Assembly (NCBI GenBank): GCA_018882735.1
Contig: VERH01000012.1
Coordinates: 1 to 33,275, forward strand
Length of the DNA: 33,275 nucleotides
Direction: 5' to 3'
From: Candidatus Nanopelagicaceae bacterium
Lineage (GTDB): Bacteria; Actinomycetota; Actinomycetes; Nanopelagicales; Nanopelagicaceae
A program made the position numbers and the translations under genes. A model generated the notes under the pieces. The model saw only the letters and a list, made by a program, of their open reading frames with translations, did not search any database and was not told the origin of the DNA. This document shows, piece by piece, positions 1 through 6,185 of this stretch. Each line of letters starts with the position of its first letter. Position 1 is the stretch's first letter.

Positions 1-129
1 CATCGATGCAAAGCCATAAATAGCATTTGTGTGCTGGCCGGAAGAAGTCGAAAAATTCTCTAGCGGCAGGGCATAAAAAGCCCTATAGGCAAGTGAGTGT
101 CCATCAATTAGAAGGATTCGTCGCTTCAT
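1..129 (-). CDS. polA: DNA polymerase I, N-terminal fragment (runs off the window)
   Basis: Reading the minus strand from ATG at 129 gives 43 codons with no stop, starting MKRRILLIDGHSLAYRAFYA and continuing through a NAIYGF segment. This matches the start of the 5'-nuclease domain of bacterial Pol I, where the aspartate in LLIDGHSLAYRAF is a metal ligand. Pol I fills gaps and removes RNA primers during Okazaki-fragment maturation and repair. Only the first 43 residues are present, so the polymerase domain cannot be assessed. There is no Shine-Dalgarno; a TAGGAT -10-like hexamer ends 8 nt before the ATG, suggesting a leaderless mRNA. The gene is divergent from the thioesterase gene at 168. 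The family call rests on the N-terminal motif alone, but that motif is distinctive. Confidence 0.88.
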   Translation of the reverse strand, partial: MKRRILLIDGHSLAYRAFYALPLENFSTSSGQHTNAIYGFASM

Positions 130-137
130 CAAAGACA

Positions 138-161
138 ATCCTAGGCACCGCCACCTAGAAT
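138..161. promoter_or_regulatory. Back-to-back leaderless promoters of polA and the thioesterase gene
   Basis: The 38-bp gap between the divergent genes holds two -10-like hexamers facing apart: TAGGAT on the minus strand (143-138), 8 nt before polA ATG, and TAGAAT on the plus strand (156-161), 6 nt before the thioesterase ATG. Each would place the transcription start at or next to the start codon. The pair sits in an imperfect dyad (CTAGG at 141-145, CCTAG at 154-158). Neither strand has a convincing -35 or SD. The spacing is seen directly; leaderless transcription is inferred. Confidence 0.5.
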
Positions 162-167
162 CCTCGC

Positions 168-575
168 ATGATTGATTTCATGGAAGTTCTTCGGGAGCGC
201 GGGCGAGGCACGCTCGATAAGAAGATGGGTATTGAGATTATCGAAGCCTCACCAGAACGTCTCGTCGGCACCATGCCGGTCGAAGGAAATACCCAACCTC
301 TCGGACTGCTACATGGTGGAGCAAATGTTGTTCTAGCCGAAAGCCTCGGTTCGGTTGGAACCCAACTTCATGCCGGGCCAACTCGCCGGATAGTTGGTGT
401 AGATATCAATGCCACTCACCACAAGTCCGCTACTTCTGGCGTGGTTACCGCTGTCGCTACTGCAATCACGCTTGGCAAAACGCTATGTTCTTATAACGTT
501 GAGATTACTAATGAGAATGGCGAGCGAACTTGTACCGCTCGAATTACTTGTTTAATTCTTGCCGAACGGAAATAG
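168..575 (+). CDS. PaaI-type hotdog-fold acyl-CoA thioesterase
   Basis: A 135-residue protein of the usual size for single-domain hotdog thioesterases (PaaI/YdiI-like), which hydrolyse acyl-CoA thioesters in the cytoplasm. The signature is LLHGGANVVLAESLGS: His49-Gly-Gly, and Glu58 on the central helix, the expected catalytic acid. The segment VGVDINATHHKSA is the typical second conserved block of this subfamily. The substrate cannot be read from sequence; menaquinone-pathway DHNA-CoA or phenylacetyl-CoA-type substrates are both known in the family. The start at 168 is supported by the -10-like TAGAAT 6 nt upstream and by the family N-terminus. The gene ends 4 bp before the convergent livF stop, so there is hardly room for a separate terminator. 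Confidence 0.85.
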   Translation: MIDFMEVLRERGRGTLDKKMGIEIIEASPERLVGTMPVEGNTQPLGLLHGGANVVLAESLGSVGTQLHAGPTRRIVGVDINATHHKSATSGVVTAVATAITLGKTLCSYNVEITNENGERTCTARITCLILAERK

Positions 576-579
576 CAAA

Positions 580-1308
580 CTAATCTAGTTCGTGCGCGCC
601 AGTTCCAAGGTAAGCCGACTTAACGTGCGGATCATTTAGGAGATCCTTTCCACGAGCTTCCTTTGTGATTGAACCGGTCTCTAGAACATATGCGCGATCT
701 GAACGCGAGAGCGCTTGTTGAGCATTCTGTTCCACCAACAGGATCGTGACGCCCAATTTGTTAATTTGAGTGATGATTCTAAAAATATTGGCAATCATCT
801 GGGGGGCAAGGCCCATTGAAGGTTCATCAAGAAGCAAAACCTTCGGCTTTGCCATAAGTGCGCGACCGATAGCGAGCATCTGTTGTTCCCCTCCCGAGAG
901 AGTTCCACCAGCTTGAGCGGTGCGCTCCTTAAGTCTTGGGAACAATCCATAAACCATCTCTAAATCTTCTTGCATCTCACTCTTCTTAGACTTCAAGTGG
1001 TATGTGCCAAGCTCGAGATTCTCAAGGACTGTTAGCCCAGGAAAAATACCGCGACCTTCCGGAGCTTGTGATATTCCTAGATGGACTCGTTGGTGGGCCT
1101 TAGAGCCAAGAATGCTCTTGCCGTCATACTCAATACTTCCCGATGTTGGACTTAATAATCCAGAAATCGTCTTTAGCAGAGTGGTCTTTCCCGCTCCGTT
1201 GGCGCCAATTAGCGAGACAATCTCACCTTGATTAACGGTAATCGAAATTCCCTTTAGGGCTTCAATCTTTCCATAGGCGACTCTTAGGTCTCTTATCTCA
1301 AGACGCAT
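580..1308 (-). CDS. livF: Branched-chain amino-acid ABC transporter, ATPase LivF
   Basis: One of the two cytoplasmic ATPases of the HAAT-family (LivKHMGF) importer. The 242 residues carry Walker A GANGAGKTT (about residues 35-43), the ABC signature LSGGEQQ (about 138), Walker B LLLDEPSMGLAP with its catalytic Glu, and a switch His replaced by the LivF-typical VEQNAQQAL segment. Length and motifs are normal for LivF and distinguish it from LivG. It is the last gene of the operon and overlaps the end of livG by 11 nt, so translational coupling is likely. The SD is weak (CAGAAG). LivF is expected to heterodimerise with LivG under the LivH/LivM pores. Confidence 0.95.
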   Translation of the reverse strand: MRLEIRDLRVAYGKIEALKGISITVNQGEIVSLIGANGAGKTTLLKTISGLLSPTSGSIEYDGKSILGSKAHQRVHLGISQAPEGRGIFPGLTVLENLELGTYHLKSKKSEMQEDLEMVYGLFPRLKERTAQAGGTLSGGEQQMLAIGRALMAKPKVLLLDEPSMGLAPQMIANIFRIITQINKLGVTILLVEQNAQQALSRSDRAYVLETGSITKEARGKDLLNDPHVKSAYLGTGAHELD

Positions 1309-2074
1309 CTTCTGGCACTCCCAAATATGCCTCGATTACTCGAGGATCATCTTGAACTTTCTGAGGCGTGTTATCGGCGATTTTCTGTCCAAAATCAAGA
1401 ACGACAACTCGATCCGAAACCTTCATCACCAAGGACATGTCATGCTCGATTAATAAGATTGTGTAGCCAGCATCTCTAATCTTTCTGATGACCTTTGCCA
1501 GCTCGACTTTTTCAGCAGGGTTAAAACCGGCTGCGGGTTCATCGAGAAGAATCAACTTCGGCTCTGTTCCCAATGCGCGTGCAATCTCAAGGCGACGTTG
1601 AACTCCATATGGAAGATTTTTCGCTAGGCGATCTCCGTATTCACCAATTCCGATGAAATCTAATAATTCTTGCGCGCGTTTCTTGTCACGCTTCTCTTCT
1701 CTCCGTGAGATCGGTGATCCAAATAGCCCACCAACCAACCCAGAACGCTTATGGGTATCAGTTGCGGTCATGACATTCTCGAGCGCGGTCATATCGCCCC
1801 AAAGGCGGATGTTCTGGAAGGTTCTTGCAATACCGCTACGAGTAATTTTGTAACGCTTCTCCCCCGCTAGAGACTTACCTTGAAACTCGATTGAACCAGA
1901 GGTGATTTGGTAAACGCCCGTTATAACGTTGAAAACCGTCGTCTTTCCGGCGCCATTTGGGCCAATGAGGCCCAGAATTTCCTTCTCTTTCACATCAAAA
2001 GTGACATCGTTAAGAGCGGTCACCCCGCCAAAGCGCATCGTTACATTCCTTAAGGAGAGGATTGATGTACTCAT
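1298..2074 (-). CDS. livG: Branched-chain amino-acid ABC transporter, ATPase LivG
   Basis: Second ATPase of the Liv importer, 258 residues. It shows Walker A GPNGAGKTT (about residues 36-44), the long LivG-type insert between Walker A and the signature, signature region LPYGVQRRLEIARAL, and Walker B LLLDEPAAGFNP. The signature has Val where many LivG proteins have Gln (YGQQRR), a small variation. The ATG overlaps the livM stop by 4 nt (ATGA) and is served by AAGGAG inside the livM 3' end, which fixes this start. Branched-chain or other hydrophobic/polar amino acids are the likely substrates; specificity resides in LivK and cannot be read here. Confidence 0.95.
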   Translation of the reverse strand: MSTSILSLRNVTMRFGGVTALNDVTFDVKEKEILGLIGPNGAGKTTVFNVITGVYQITSGSIEFQGKSLAGEKRYKITRSGIARTFQNIRLWGDMTALENVMTATDTHKRSGLVGGLFGSPISRREEKRDKKRAQELLDFIGIGEYGDRLAKNLPYGVQRRLEIARALGTEPKLILLDEPAAGFNPAEKVELAKVIRKIRDAGYTILLIEHDMSLVMKVSDRVVVLDFGQKIADNTPQKVQDDPRVIEAYLGVPEDAS

Positions 2075-3093
2075 GGCTTCTCCTTATTTGGAAGAGCCTT
2101 TTCACGCTTCTTGCGTGGGAGTAATCCGTCAGGACGAAGATTCATCATGATTACGAGTACTAAGCCAAAGACTAGAAGTCGAGCATCAGAGAGGAAGCGG
2201 ATTCGATCTGGGAGGTAGCCCAAAATCACTGCTCCGGCGATAACGCCCCAGATGTTGCCCATTCCGCCGAAAACAACGCAAGCGAGAATGAGGATTGAAA
2301 TCTGAAGCGTGAAGTTATCTGGAGCAATAAAAAGAGTCTTAGATGCGTAAAAAACTCCGGCTGCGCCTCCAACAGAGGCACCCAGGACGAAGGCCCAAAC
2401 TTTGTACTTGAAGGTTGGAACTCCCATCAATTCAGCGGCATCCTCATCTTGCCTAATTGATTCCCAGGCGCGACCAGCGCGACGAACCGAGAGGCGACGG
2501 ACCATCCAAATTGCAAAGAGGATAATGATTAAGAGTGTCCAGTAATAAATCCGGTGGCTATCGAATGCATATTCGATTCCAAAGATCGGTGGCGGGGTTG
2601 GAATACCGATGATTCCACCCGAGCGACCAAGCACCTCAAGATTTAGCGCAACAATACGAATAATCTCACCGAATCCAAGTGTGATAATCGCTAGGTAATC
2701 TCCGCGAAGCTTTAGCGCTGGAACTCCGAGGATGATTCCAGAGAACATCGCCATCGCAATACCGATGGGGAGAATCTCCCAGGTATTCAAGCTTGTGCGA
2801 GTACCAAGAAGTCCCATCGTGTAAGCGCCAATTGCAAAGAATGCGACATAGCCAAGATCAAGTAGTCCGCTCTTACCAATAACTATGTTGAGGCCGATTG
2901 CCATAAGCACGAACATCGCGATTGGGTAAACAAGAACTGATTGATAGTCAGCAATCGGCGTGTTTAGGAATGTGCCACCTAGGAATGGAAGCGCCGCAGC
3001 CATTGCGATAAACGAAATAGCCATCAAGACGCGTTGTGGTCGGTTCGCTCTCTCCCAAATTTCCGCGCCTTTATCTCTTAAATTAATCATCAT
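2071..3093 (-). CDS. livM: Branched-chain amino-acid ABC transporter, permease LivM
   Basis: 340-residue polytopic membrane protein of the LivM family, one half of the translocation pore. It contains the family segments GKSGLLDLGYVAFFAIGAY, LRGDYLAIITLGFGEIIR (the cytoplasmic coupling loop contacting the ATPases) and GGMGNIWGVIAGA near the C-terminus. I count roughly eight to nine hydrophobic helices. The C-terminal tail is short and basic (RKKREKALPNKEKP). It begins with ATGATG, the first ATG overlapping the livH stop by 4 nt; either Met could be used. LivM pairs with LivH encoded just upstream. Confidence 0.95.
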   Translation of the reverse strand: MMINLRDKGAEIWERANRPQRVLMAISFIAMAAALPFLGGTFLNTPIADYQSVLVYPIAMFVLMAIGLNIVIGKSGLLDLGYVAFFAIGAYTMGLLGTRTSLNTWEILPIGIAMAMFSGIILGVPALKLRGDYLAIITLGFGEIIRIVALNLEVLGRSGGIIGIPTPPPIFGIEYAFDSHRIYYWTLLIIILFAIWMVRRLSVRRAGRAWESIRQDEDAAELMGVPTFKYKVWAFVLGASVGGAAGVFYASKTLFIAPDNFTLQISILILACVVFGGMGNIWGVIAGAVILGYLPDRIRFLSDARLLVFGLVLVIMMNLRPDGLLPRKKREKALPNKEKP

Positions 3094-4040
3094 GCCCTCG
3101 TTTGGGTCATAGCTTCACCAAATAACCCGTTTGGCTTCGTGTAGAGAATAAGAACTAAGACTACGAATACTGTGACGGCCTTCCATTGAGTTCCCAGGAA
3201 GAAGGATGCGTAAGTTTCAAGAAGTCCTAACGCTAACCCCCCATAGAAGGCGCCTTTGATGTTTCCGATACCGCCAAGAATTGCTGCGGTGAAAGCCGCG
3301 ATTCCTAACTCAAATCCAATACTGAATGAAGTGTTCTCGTACTTAAGGACATAAAAGAAACCAGCAGCTCCAGTCATAAGGCCACCTACGAGGAATGTAA
3401 TCGAAACAACTCCATCGATATTTATACCCATCAACTTCGCAGCATTTCCATTCATCGATACCGCGCGGATTGCCTTTCCAAGACGAGTTTTATTTACGAA
3501 AGCGAGAAGAAGTATTAGAAGAATTATTGCCGCGATAATTATGATTGTGTTATCTAGTCGGATATCGGCATCAAAGAATTTACCTATAAAAGACTTCTCC
3601 ATTGCGCGCGGACTGGCAACCGGACGGGAATCAGACATGATTCGAACCGACTCGGCCAAAACCATGGATACGCCGATTGCCGAAATTAATGGAGCTAAAA
3701 TTCCTGAATTCATTCTTCGCAATCTGCGATACGCGACAATTTCAATTAAGACAGAGAGAACTCCCGCTACTAGCATCGAGGCGAGTAAGGCGGTGCCTAG
3801 AATCAACCAGAGTCGAAATCCGGTGGCGTATTCAGAGGTCTGGGTGAACTTGTAAACATCTCGGACGATGATGATGGTGGCGAAAGTGGCAATCATGAAT
3901 ACTTCAGAGTTTGCGAAGTTGATCATACGGAGTACTCCATAGACCATGGTGTATCCGAGTGCGATAAGGATGTAGATGAATCCGAGGCTTAAGCCACCGA
4001 ATGTCAGCGACCAGAACTGATCGAGAAAGTTACCGATCAA
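3090..4040 (-). CDS. livH: Branched-chain amino-acid ABC transporter, permease LivH
   Basis: 316-residue polytopic permease of the LivH family. Diagnostic segments are GFIYILIALGYTMVYGVLRMINFA near the N-terminus and GIAAFTAAILGGIGNIKGAFYGGLALGLLE near the C-terminus. The start is TTG at 4040: an in-frame TAG lies two codons upstream and the next Met is inside the first membrane helix. AGAGGG and GGATGG lie about 9-17 nt upstream and are the only SD-like sequences. The gene is separated from livK by 177 bp holding a strong hairpin and five 11-bp tandem units, an unusually elaborate junction for an operon whose later genes all overlap. Confidence 0.94.
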   Translation of the reverse strand: MIGNFLDQFWSLTFGGLSLGFIYILIALGYTMVYGVLRMINFANSEVFMIATFATIIIVRDVYKFTQTSEYATGFRLWLILGTALLASMLVAGVLSVLIEIVAYRRLRRMNSGILAPLISAIGVSMVLAESVRIMSDSRPVASPRAMEKSFIGKFFDADIRLDNTIIIIAAIILLILLLAFVNKTRLGKAIRAVSMNGNAAKLMGINIDGVVSITFLVGGLMTGAAGFFYVLKYENTSFSIGFELGIAAFTAAILGGIGNIKGAFYGGLALGLLETYASFFLGTQWKAVTVFVVLVLILYTKPNGLFGEAMTQTRA

Positions 4041-4052
4041 GCGCTACACCAT

Positions 4053-4107
4053 CCCTCTTATTGCTCTCACATTGATCACTTACTGATCACTTATTGATCA
4101 CTTATTG
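4053..4107 (-). repeat. Five tandem 11-bp units in front of livH
   Basis: Read on the minus strand, 4107 to 4053 divides into five consecutive 11-mers: CAATAAGTGAT twice, CAGTAAGTGAT, CAATGTGAGAG, CAATAAGAGGG. The first three differ at one base; the last two match the first at 7 and 8 of 11 positions. The three good copies contain TGATCA palindromes spaced 11 bp, close to one helical turn. The last unit supplies the GAGGG that may act as livH SD. A further CAATAAGT lies at 4144-4137. Function is not known; operator sites on one DNA face or slippage-born repeats are the options. Confidence 0.75.
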
Positions 4108-4145
4108 CACTTCTCTTCAATGTACCTTACAAGTTTACTTATTGT

Positions 4146-4179
4146 CCGTGGGCAGATCGCCTAAGCGACCTGCCCACGG
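4146..4179 (-). promoter_or_regulatory. Strong stem-loop between livK and livH
   Basis: CCGTGGGCAG (4146-4155) pairs perfectly with CTGCCCACGG (4170-4179), and inside it TCGC pairs with GCGA around a CTAA loop with one A/C mismatch. In the operon direction (minus) no U-tract follows, so it is not a classical intrinsic terminator for livK. On the plus strand it is followed by five T's at 4187-4191 but no plus-strand gene leads into it. The likely role, known for other binding-protein operons, is to partly block readthrough and protect the livK 3' end so that LivK exceeds the membrane subunits. Confidence 0.75.
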
Positions 4180-4217
4180 GTACTACTTTTTATCTAGTTC
4201 TTAACTAGTTACCAGTC

Positions 4218-5372
4218 TTACTTAACTGGTCCAGTGAACTTGATTGCGCCGCCACGAACTTCGAAGCCGTTCATTGCGCCGCCAGCAACGTCACCGTTTG
4301 CATCGAAGCTAAGAGCAGCACCTGTTAGTGACTTGCCCTTGAATGCCTTGACGCAGGAGAGCATTGCAGCGCGTGTTGAAACGCCCTTAGCGATGCAGCT
4401 TAGGAAGATGTTTGCGGCATCAATTGACTCAGCCGCATAAACGCCTGAAGCCTTGCCCATCTTCTTCTTGAAGTCTGCCTCTAGCTTGGTGGAGATATCA
4501 GCCAAAGGAACAGTTCCAGCTGTTAGGCGAACGCCCTCGAGAACTGATGCAGGAGCAAGAGTTACGAAGCTTGGGCTTAGAACGCCGTCGCCGCCAGCCA
4601 AGATGCCTGTGTAACCGCTATCACGGAGCTGCTTGAAGAATACAGCTGCCTGTGGGAAGTAACCGGTGTAAATAACAACGTTTGCACCAGCGGTCTTGAT
4701 CTTGGAAACTGTTGCAGACCAGTCTGTGGTCTTATCTGAAACGCTATCAAAACCAACTGATTGACCAGCTGGAATTGCAGGCTTCATGTAATCAACAAGT
4801 CCAACTCCGTATGCGGATTGGTCGTCAACTATGAATACCTTAGGAGTTGCAACACCCTTTGTAGCAAGCTTGAAGAGTGATGGTCCCTGAACCTTGTCAG
4901 TTACAACTACGCGATGGAAAACAGGAAGACCGAGTGCTCCACCTGGTGAAGCTGGGTCTGTGATTGATACGCGTGTTGCTGATGGAGAAATCATTGGGAG
5001 CAAGCGCTGCTTGTAGAAAGGAAGCGATGCAATTGTCGCGCCTGAGTATGCAGGACCGACAAGTCCGATGATCTTATTATTTGATGCGATTCCAGGAGCA
5101 ACCTTTGCAGCTTGTGCAGGATCTCCCTGGTCATCAGCTTGTACGACTCTAACGACGTACTTGCCCTTGTTCTTTGCATTGAAAAGTCTGACTGCGTATA
5201 GAACGCCAGCCAACTCATCTTGTCCAACCTGTGCTTCCTCGCCAGTTAGTGGGCCCTGGAAACCGATTGTGATTGTCTTAGCTGCTGCATTTGATGCCGG
5301 TGCATAAGCAACCAGCGACGCTGCTGCTAATGCGGCTGCTGCAGCAACCGAAGTTAAGCGAAGCTTCTTCAT
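4218..5372 (-). CDS. livK: Branched-chain amino-acid substrate-binding protein
   Basis: 384-residue periplasmic-binding-fold type I protein (LivJ/LivK family). The N-terminus is a signal peptide: basic MKKLRL, an Ala-rich hydrophobic core to about residue 22, then APASNA|AAK, a signal-peptidase-I type site. There is no Cys in the signal region, hence no lipobox, which is unusual for a Gram-positive binding protein. The mature part opens ITIGFQGPLTGEEAQVG, with the family GPLTG ligand-loop motif, and has a Cys pair (SCIAKG, LSCVKA) that can form the family disulfide. An SD AAAGG lies 5 nt before ATG. First gene of the liv operon, expected to be the most highly expressed. Ligand not predictable from sequence. 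Confidence 0.93.
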   Translation of the reverse strand: MKKLRLTSVAAAAALAAASLVAYAPASNAAAKTITIGFQGPLTGEEAQVGQDELAGVLYAVRLFNAKNKGKYVVRVVQADDQGDPAQAAKVAPGIASNNKIIGLVGPAYSGATIASLPFYKQRLLPMISPSATRVSITDPASPGGALGLPVFHRVVVTDKVQGPSLFKLATKGVATPKVFIVDDQSAYGVGLVDYMKPAIPAGQSVGFDSVSDKTTDWSATVSKIKTAGANVVIYTGYFPQAAVFFKQLRDSGYTGILAGGDGVLSPSFVTLAPASVLEGVRLTAGTVPLADISTKLEADFKKKMGKASGVYAAESIDAANIFLSCIAKGVSTRAAMLSCVKAFKGKSLTGAALSFDANGDVAGGAMNGFEVRGGAIKFTGPVK

Positions 5373-5389
5373 TTTTACCTTTCATTTGT

Positions 5390-5410
5390 CCGCGAATTCC
5401 GGACTCGCGG
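5390..5410 (-). promoter_or_regulatory. 5'-UTR hairpin of livK
   Basis: CCGCGA (5390-5395) and TCGCGG (5405-5410) form a perfect 6-bp stem with a 9-nt loop, about 10 nt upstream of the livK SD and just inside the predicted 5' end of the transcript. It may stabilise the mRNA 5' end. The pairing is seen directly; a role is inferred. Confidence 0.45.
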
Positions 5411-5418
5411 GATGGGGC

Positions 5419-5448
5419 AGTTTAGATGAGCCTCTCTTATTGTGACAA
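5419..5448 (-). promoter_or_regulatory. Putative livK promoter
   Basis: On the minus strand TTGTCA (5448-5443) and TAAACT (5424-5419) are separated by 18 bp, a reasonable sigma-70-type -35/-10 pair, giving a start near 5412 and a leader of about 40 nt with a good SD. The spacer contains CAATAAGAG, which echoes the 11-bp repeats before livH. A perfect dyad TTTACC-N6-GGTAAA lies directly upstream (5455-5472). Confidence 0.5.
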
Positions 5449-5454
5449 TGCCGA

Positions 5455-5472
5455 TTTACCTGAAAAGGTAAA
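5455..5472. promoter_or_regulatory. Dyad TTTACC-N6-GGTAAA upstream of the livK promoter
   Basis: A perfect 6+6 inverted repeat with a 6-bp spacer sits 7 bp upstream of the proposed -35 of livK, a typical position for a dimeric transcription factor site. It lies between the pdtaR terminator and the promoter and is not inside any gene. The regulator is unknown. Confidence 0.4.
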
Positions 5473-5482
5473 CATCATGTAA

Positions 5483-5520
5483 CAAAAAATCCCAAATAGT
5501 GGACTATTACCAGTTTTGGG
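5483..5520 (-). terminator. Intrinsic terminator after pdtaR
   Basis: On the minus strand CCCAAA and TTTGGG (5520-5515 with 5496-5491) enclose a second inverted repeat AATAG/CTATT, and the structure is followed by A then six T's (5489-5484). It overlaps the pdtaR stop codon. Stem plus U-tract support termination of the pyk-tRNA-pdtaR transcript and insulation of the liv operon. Confidence 0.7.
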
Positions 5521-6097
5521 CTCTCGAGGGGTCGATAACGGCTTCGGCAACCTGTTTCATGGAGACCCGCTTATCCATGGCTGTCCGTTGGATCCACTTA
5601 AAAGCATCTGGCTCGCTTAATTTCATCGCCTGCATGAGAATCCCCTTAGCCCGATCTACCAACTTTCGCGTCTCTAAGCGCTCGGTCAAATCCGCTACTT
5701 CGTTTTGCAAAGCAATCATCTGGGCATGACGTGTTGTCGCAATTTCAATCGCTGGAATCAAATCATCGATAGTGAATGGCTTAACTACATAAGCCATAAC
5801 TCCAGCATCTAGCGCTCGTTCAACTAAATCTTTCTGACTAAAAGCGGTAAGCATTAAGACTGGAGCAATCTTTACTATCTTTTCGGCGGCGGTGATTCCA
5901 TCTAGCTTTGGCATCTTCACATCTAGAATTGCTAGATCTGGCTTTAATTCATCGGCTAGCGCGATTGCTTCTTCGCCATTTGTGGCTTCACCGATTACTT
6001 CATAACCATTCTCGCGGAGCATTTCGGCAAGATCCATCCGGATGAGAGTTTCATCTTCGGCAATAAGGATTCGCTTGCTGGTCATGTGCCCAATCAT
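5507..6097 (-). CDS. pdtaR: ANTAR-domain response regulator (PdtaR-like)
   Basis: 196-residue two-domain protein: an N-terminal receiver (about residues 8-122) with acidic pair Glu14/Asp15, phospho-acceptor Asp59 in LAILDVKMP, Thr84 and Lys106 in YVVKPF; then a short coiled segment (NEVADLTERLETRK) and an ANTAR RNA-binding domain (about 130-190, RAKGILMQAMKLSEPDAFKWIQ). ANTAR proteins bind paired hexaloop hairpins in mRNA leaders and act by antitermination; in mycobacteria the cognate kinase is PdtaS. No kinase gene is in this window. The first ATG (6097) is 1 nt from the end of the tRNA gene; MTSKR at 6085 is an alternative start. No SD is well placed for either. The gene follows pyk and the tRNA, probably on one transcript. 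Confidence 0.93.
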   Translation of the reverse strand: MIGHMTSKRILIAEDETLIRMDLAEMLRENGYEVIGEATNGEEAIALADELKPDLAILDVKMPKLDGITAAEKIVKIAPVLMLTAFSQKDLVERALDAGVMAYVVKPFTIDDLIPAIEIATTRHAQMIALQNEVADLTERLETRKLVDRAKGILMQAMKLSEPDAFKWIQRTAMDKRVSMKQVAEAVIDPSRAQNW

Positions 6098-6098
6098 G

Positions 6099-6171
6099 TG
6101 CCTCGAGTCGGATTCGAACCGACACTATACGGTTTTTGAGACCGTCCTCTCTACCGTTGGAGTACCGAGGC
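6099..6171 (-). tRNA. tRNA with anticodon CAA (Leu codon UUG), short variable loop
   Basis: The 73-nt minus-strand sequence folds as a cloverleaf: a 7-bp acceptor stem (GCCTCGG with TCGAGGC, one G-U), D-arm with CTC/GAG and a C13/A22 mismatch, a perfect 5-bp anticodon stem ACGGT/ACCGT around loop CTCAAAA, a 5-nt variable region ATAGT, and T-arm GTCGG-TTCGAAT-CCGAC. Discriminator A73; CCA is not encoded. The 7-nt loop fixes the anticodon as CAA. Bacterial tRNA-Leu is normally class II with a long variable arm, so this class I shape is odd. It lies 14 nt after the pyk stop and 1 nt before the pdtaR ATG, with no visible promoter of its own. Confidence 0.85.
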
Positions 6172-6185
6172 GAAGAAGGTTTAGT

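Noticed and set aside
577-589. AACTA-ATC-TAGTT mini-hairpin as a bidirectional terminator between the thioesterase gene and livF
   Set aside because: A 5-bp AT stem with a 3-nt loop and no T-run is too weak to call.
4053-4107. CRISPR-like array
   Set aside because: The units are 11 bp, contiguous and without unique spacers, so they are simple tandem repeats.
4146-4191. Plus-strand intrinsic terminator (hairpin plus T5) between livK and livH
   Set aside because: No plus-strand gene reads into it; the nearest plus gene ends at 575. The hairpin is better explained as part of the minus-strand livK/livH junction.
4991-5307. Antisense and shifted open frames inside livK
   Set aside because: Shadow frames of a clear binding-protein gene; compositions reflect its Ala-rich codons.
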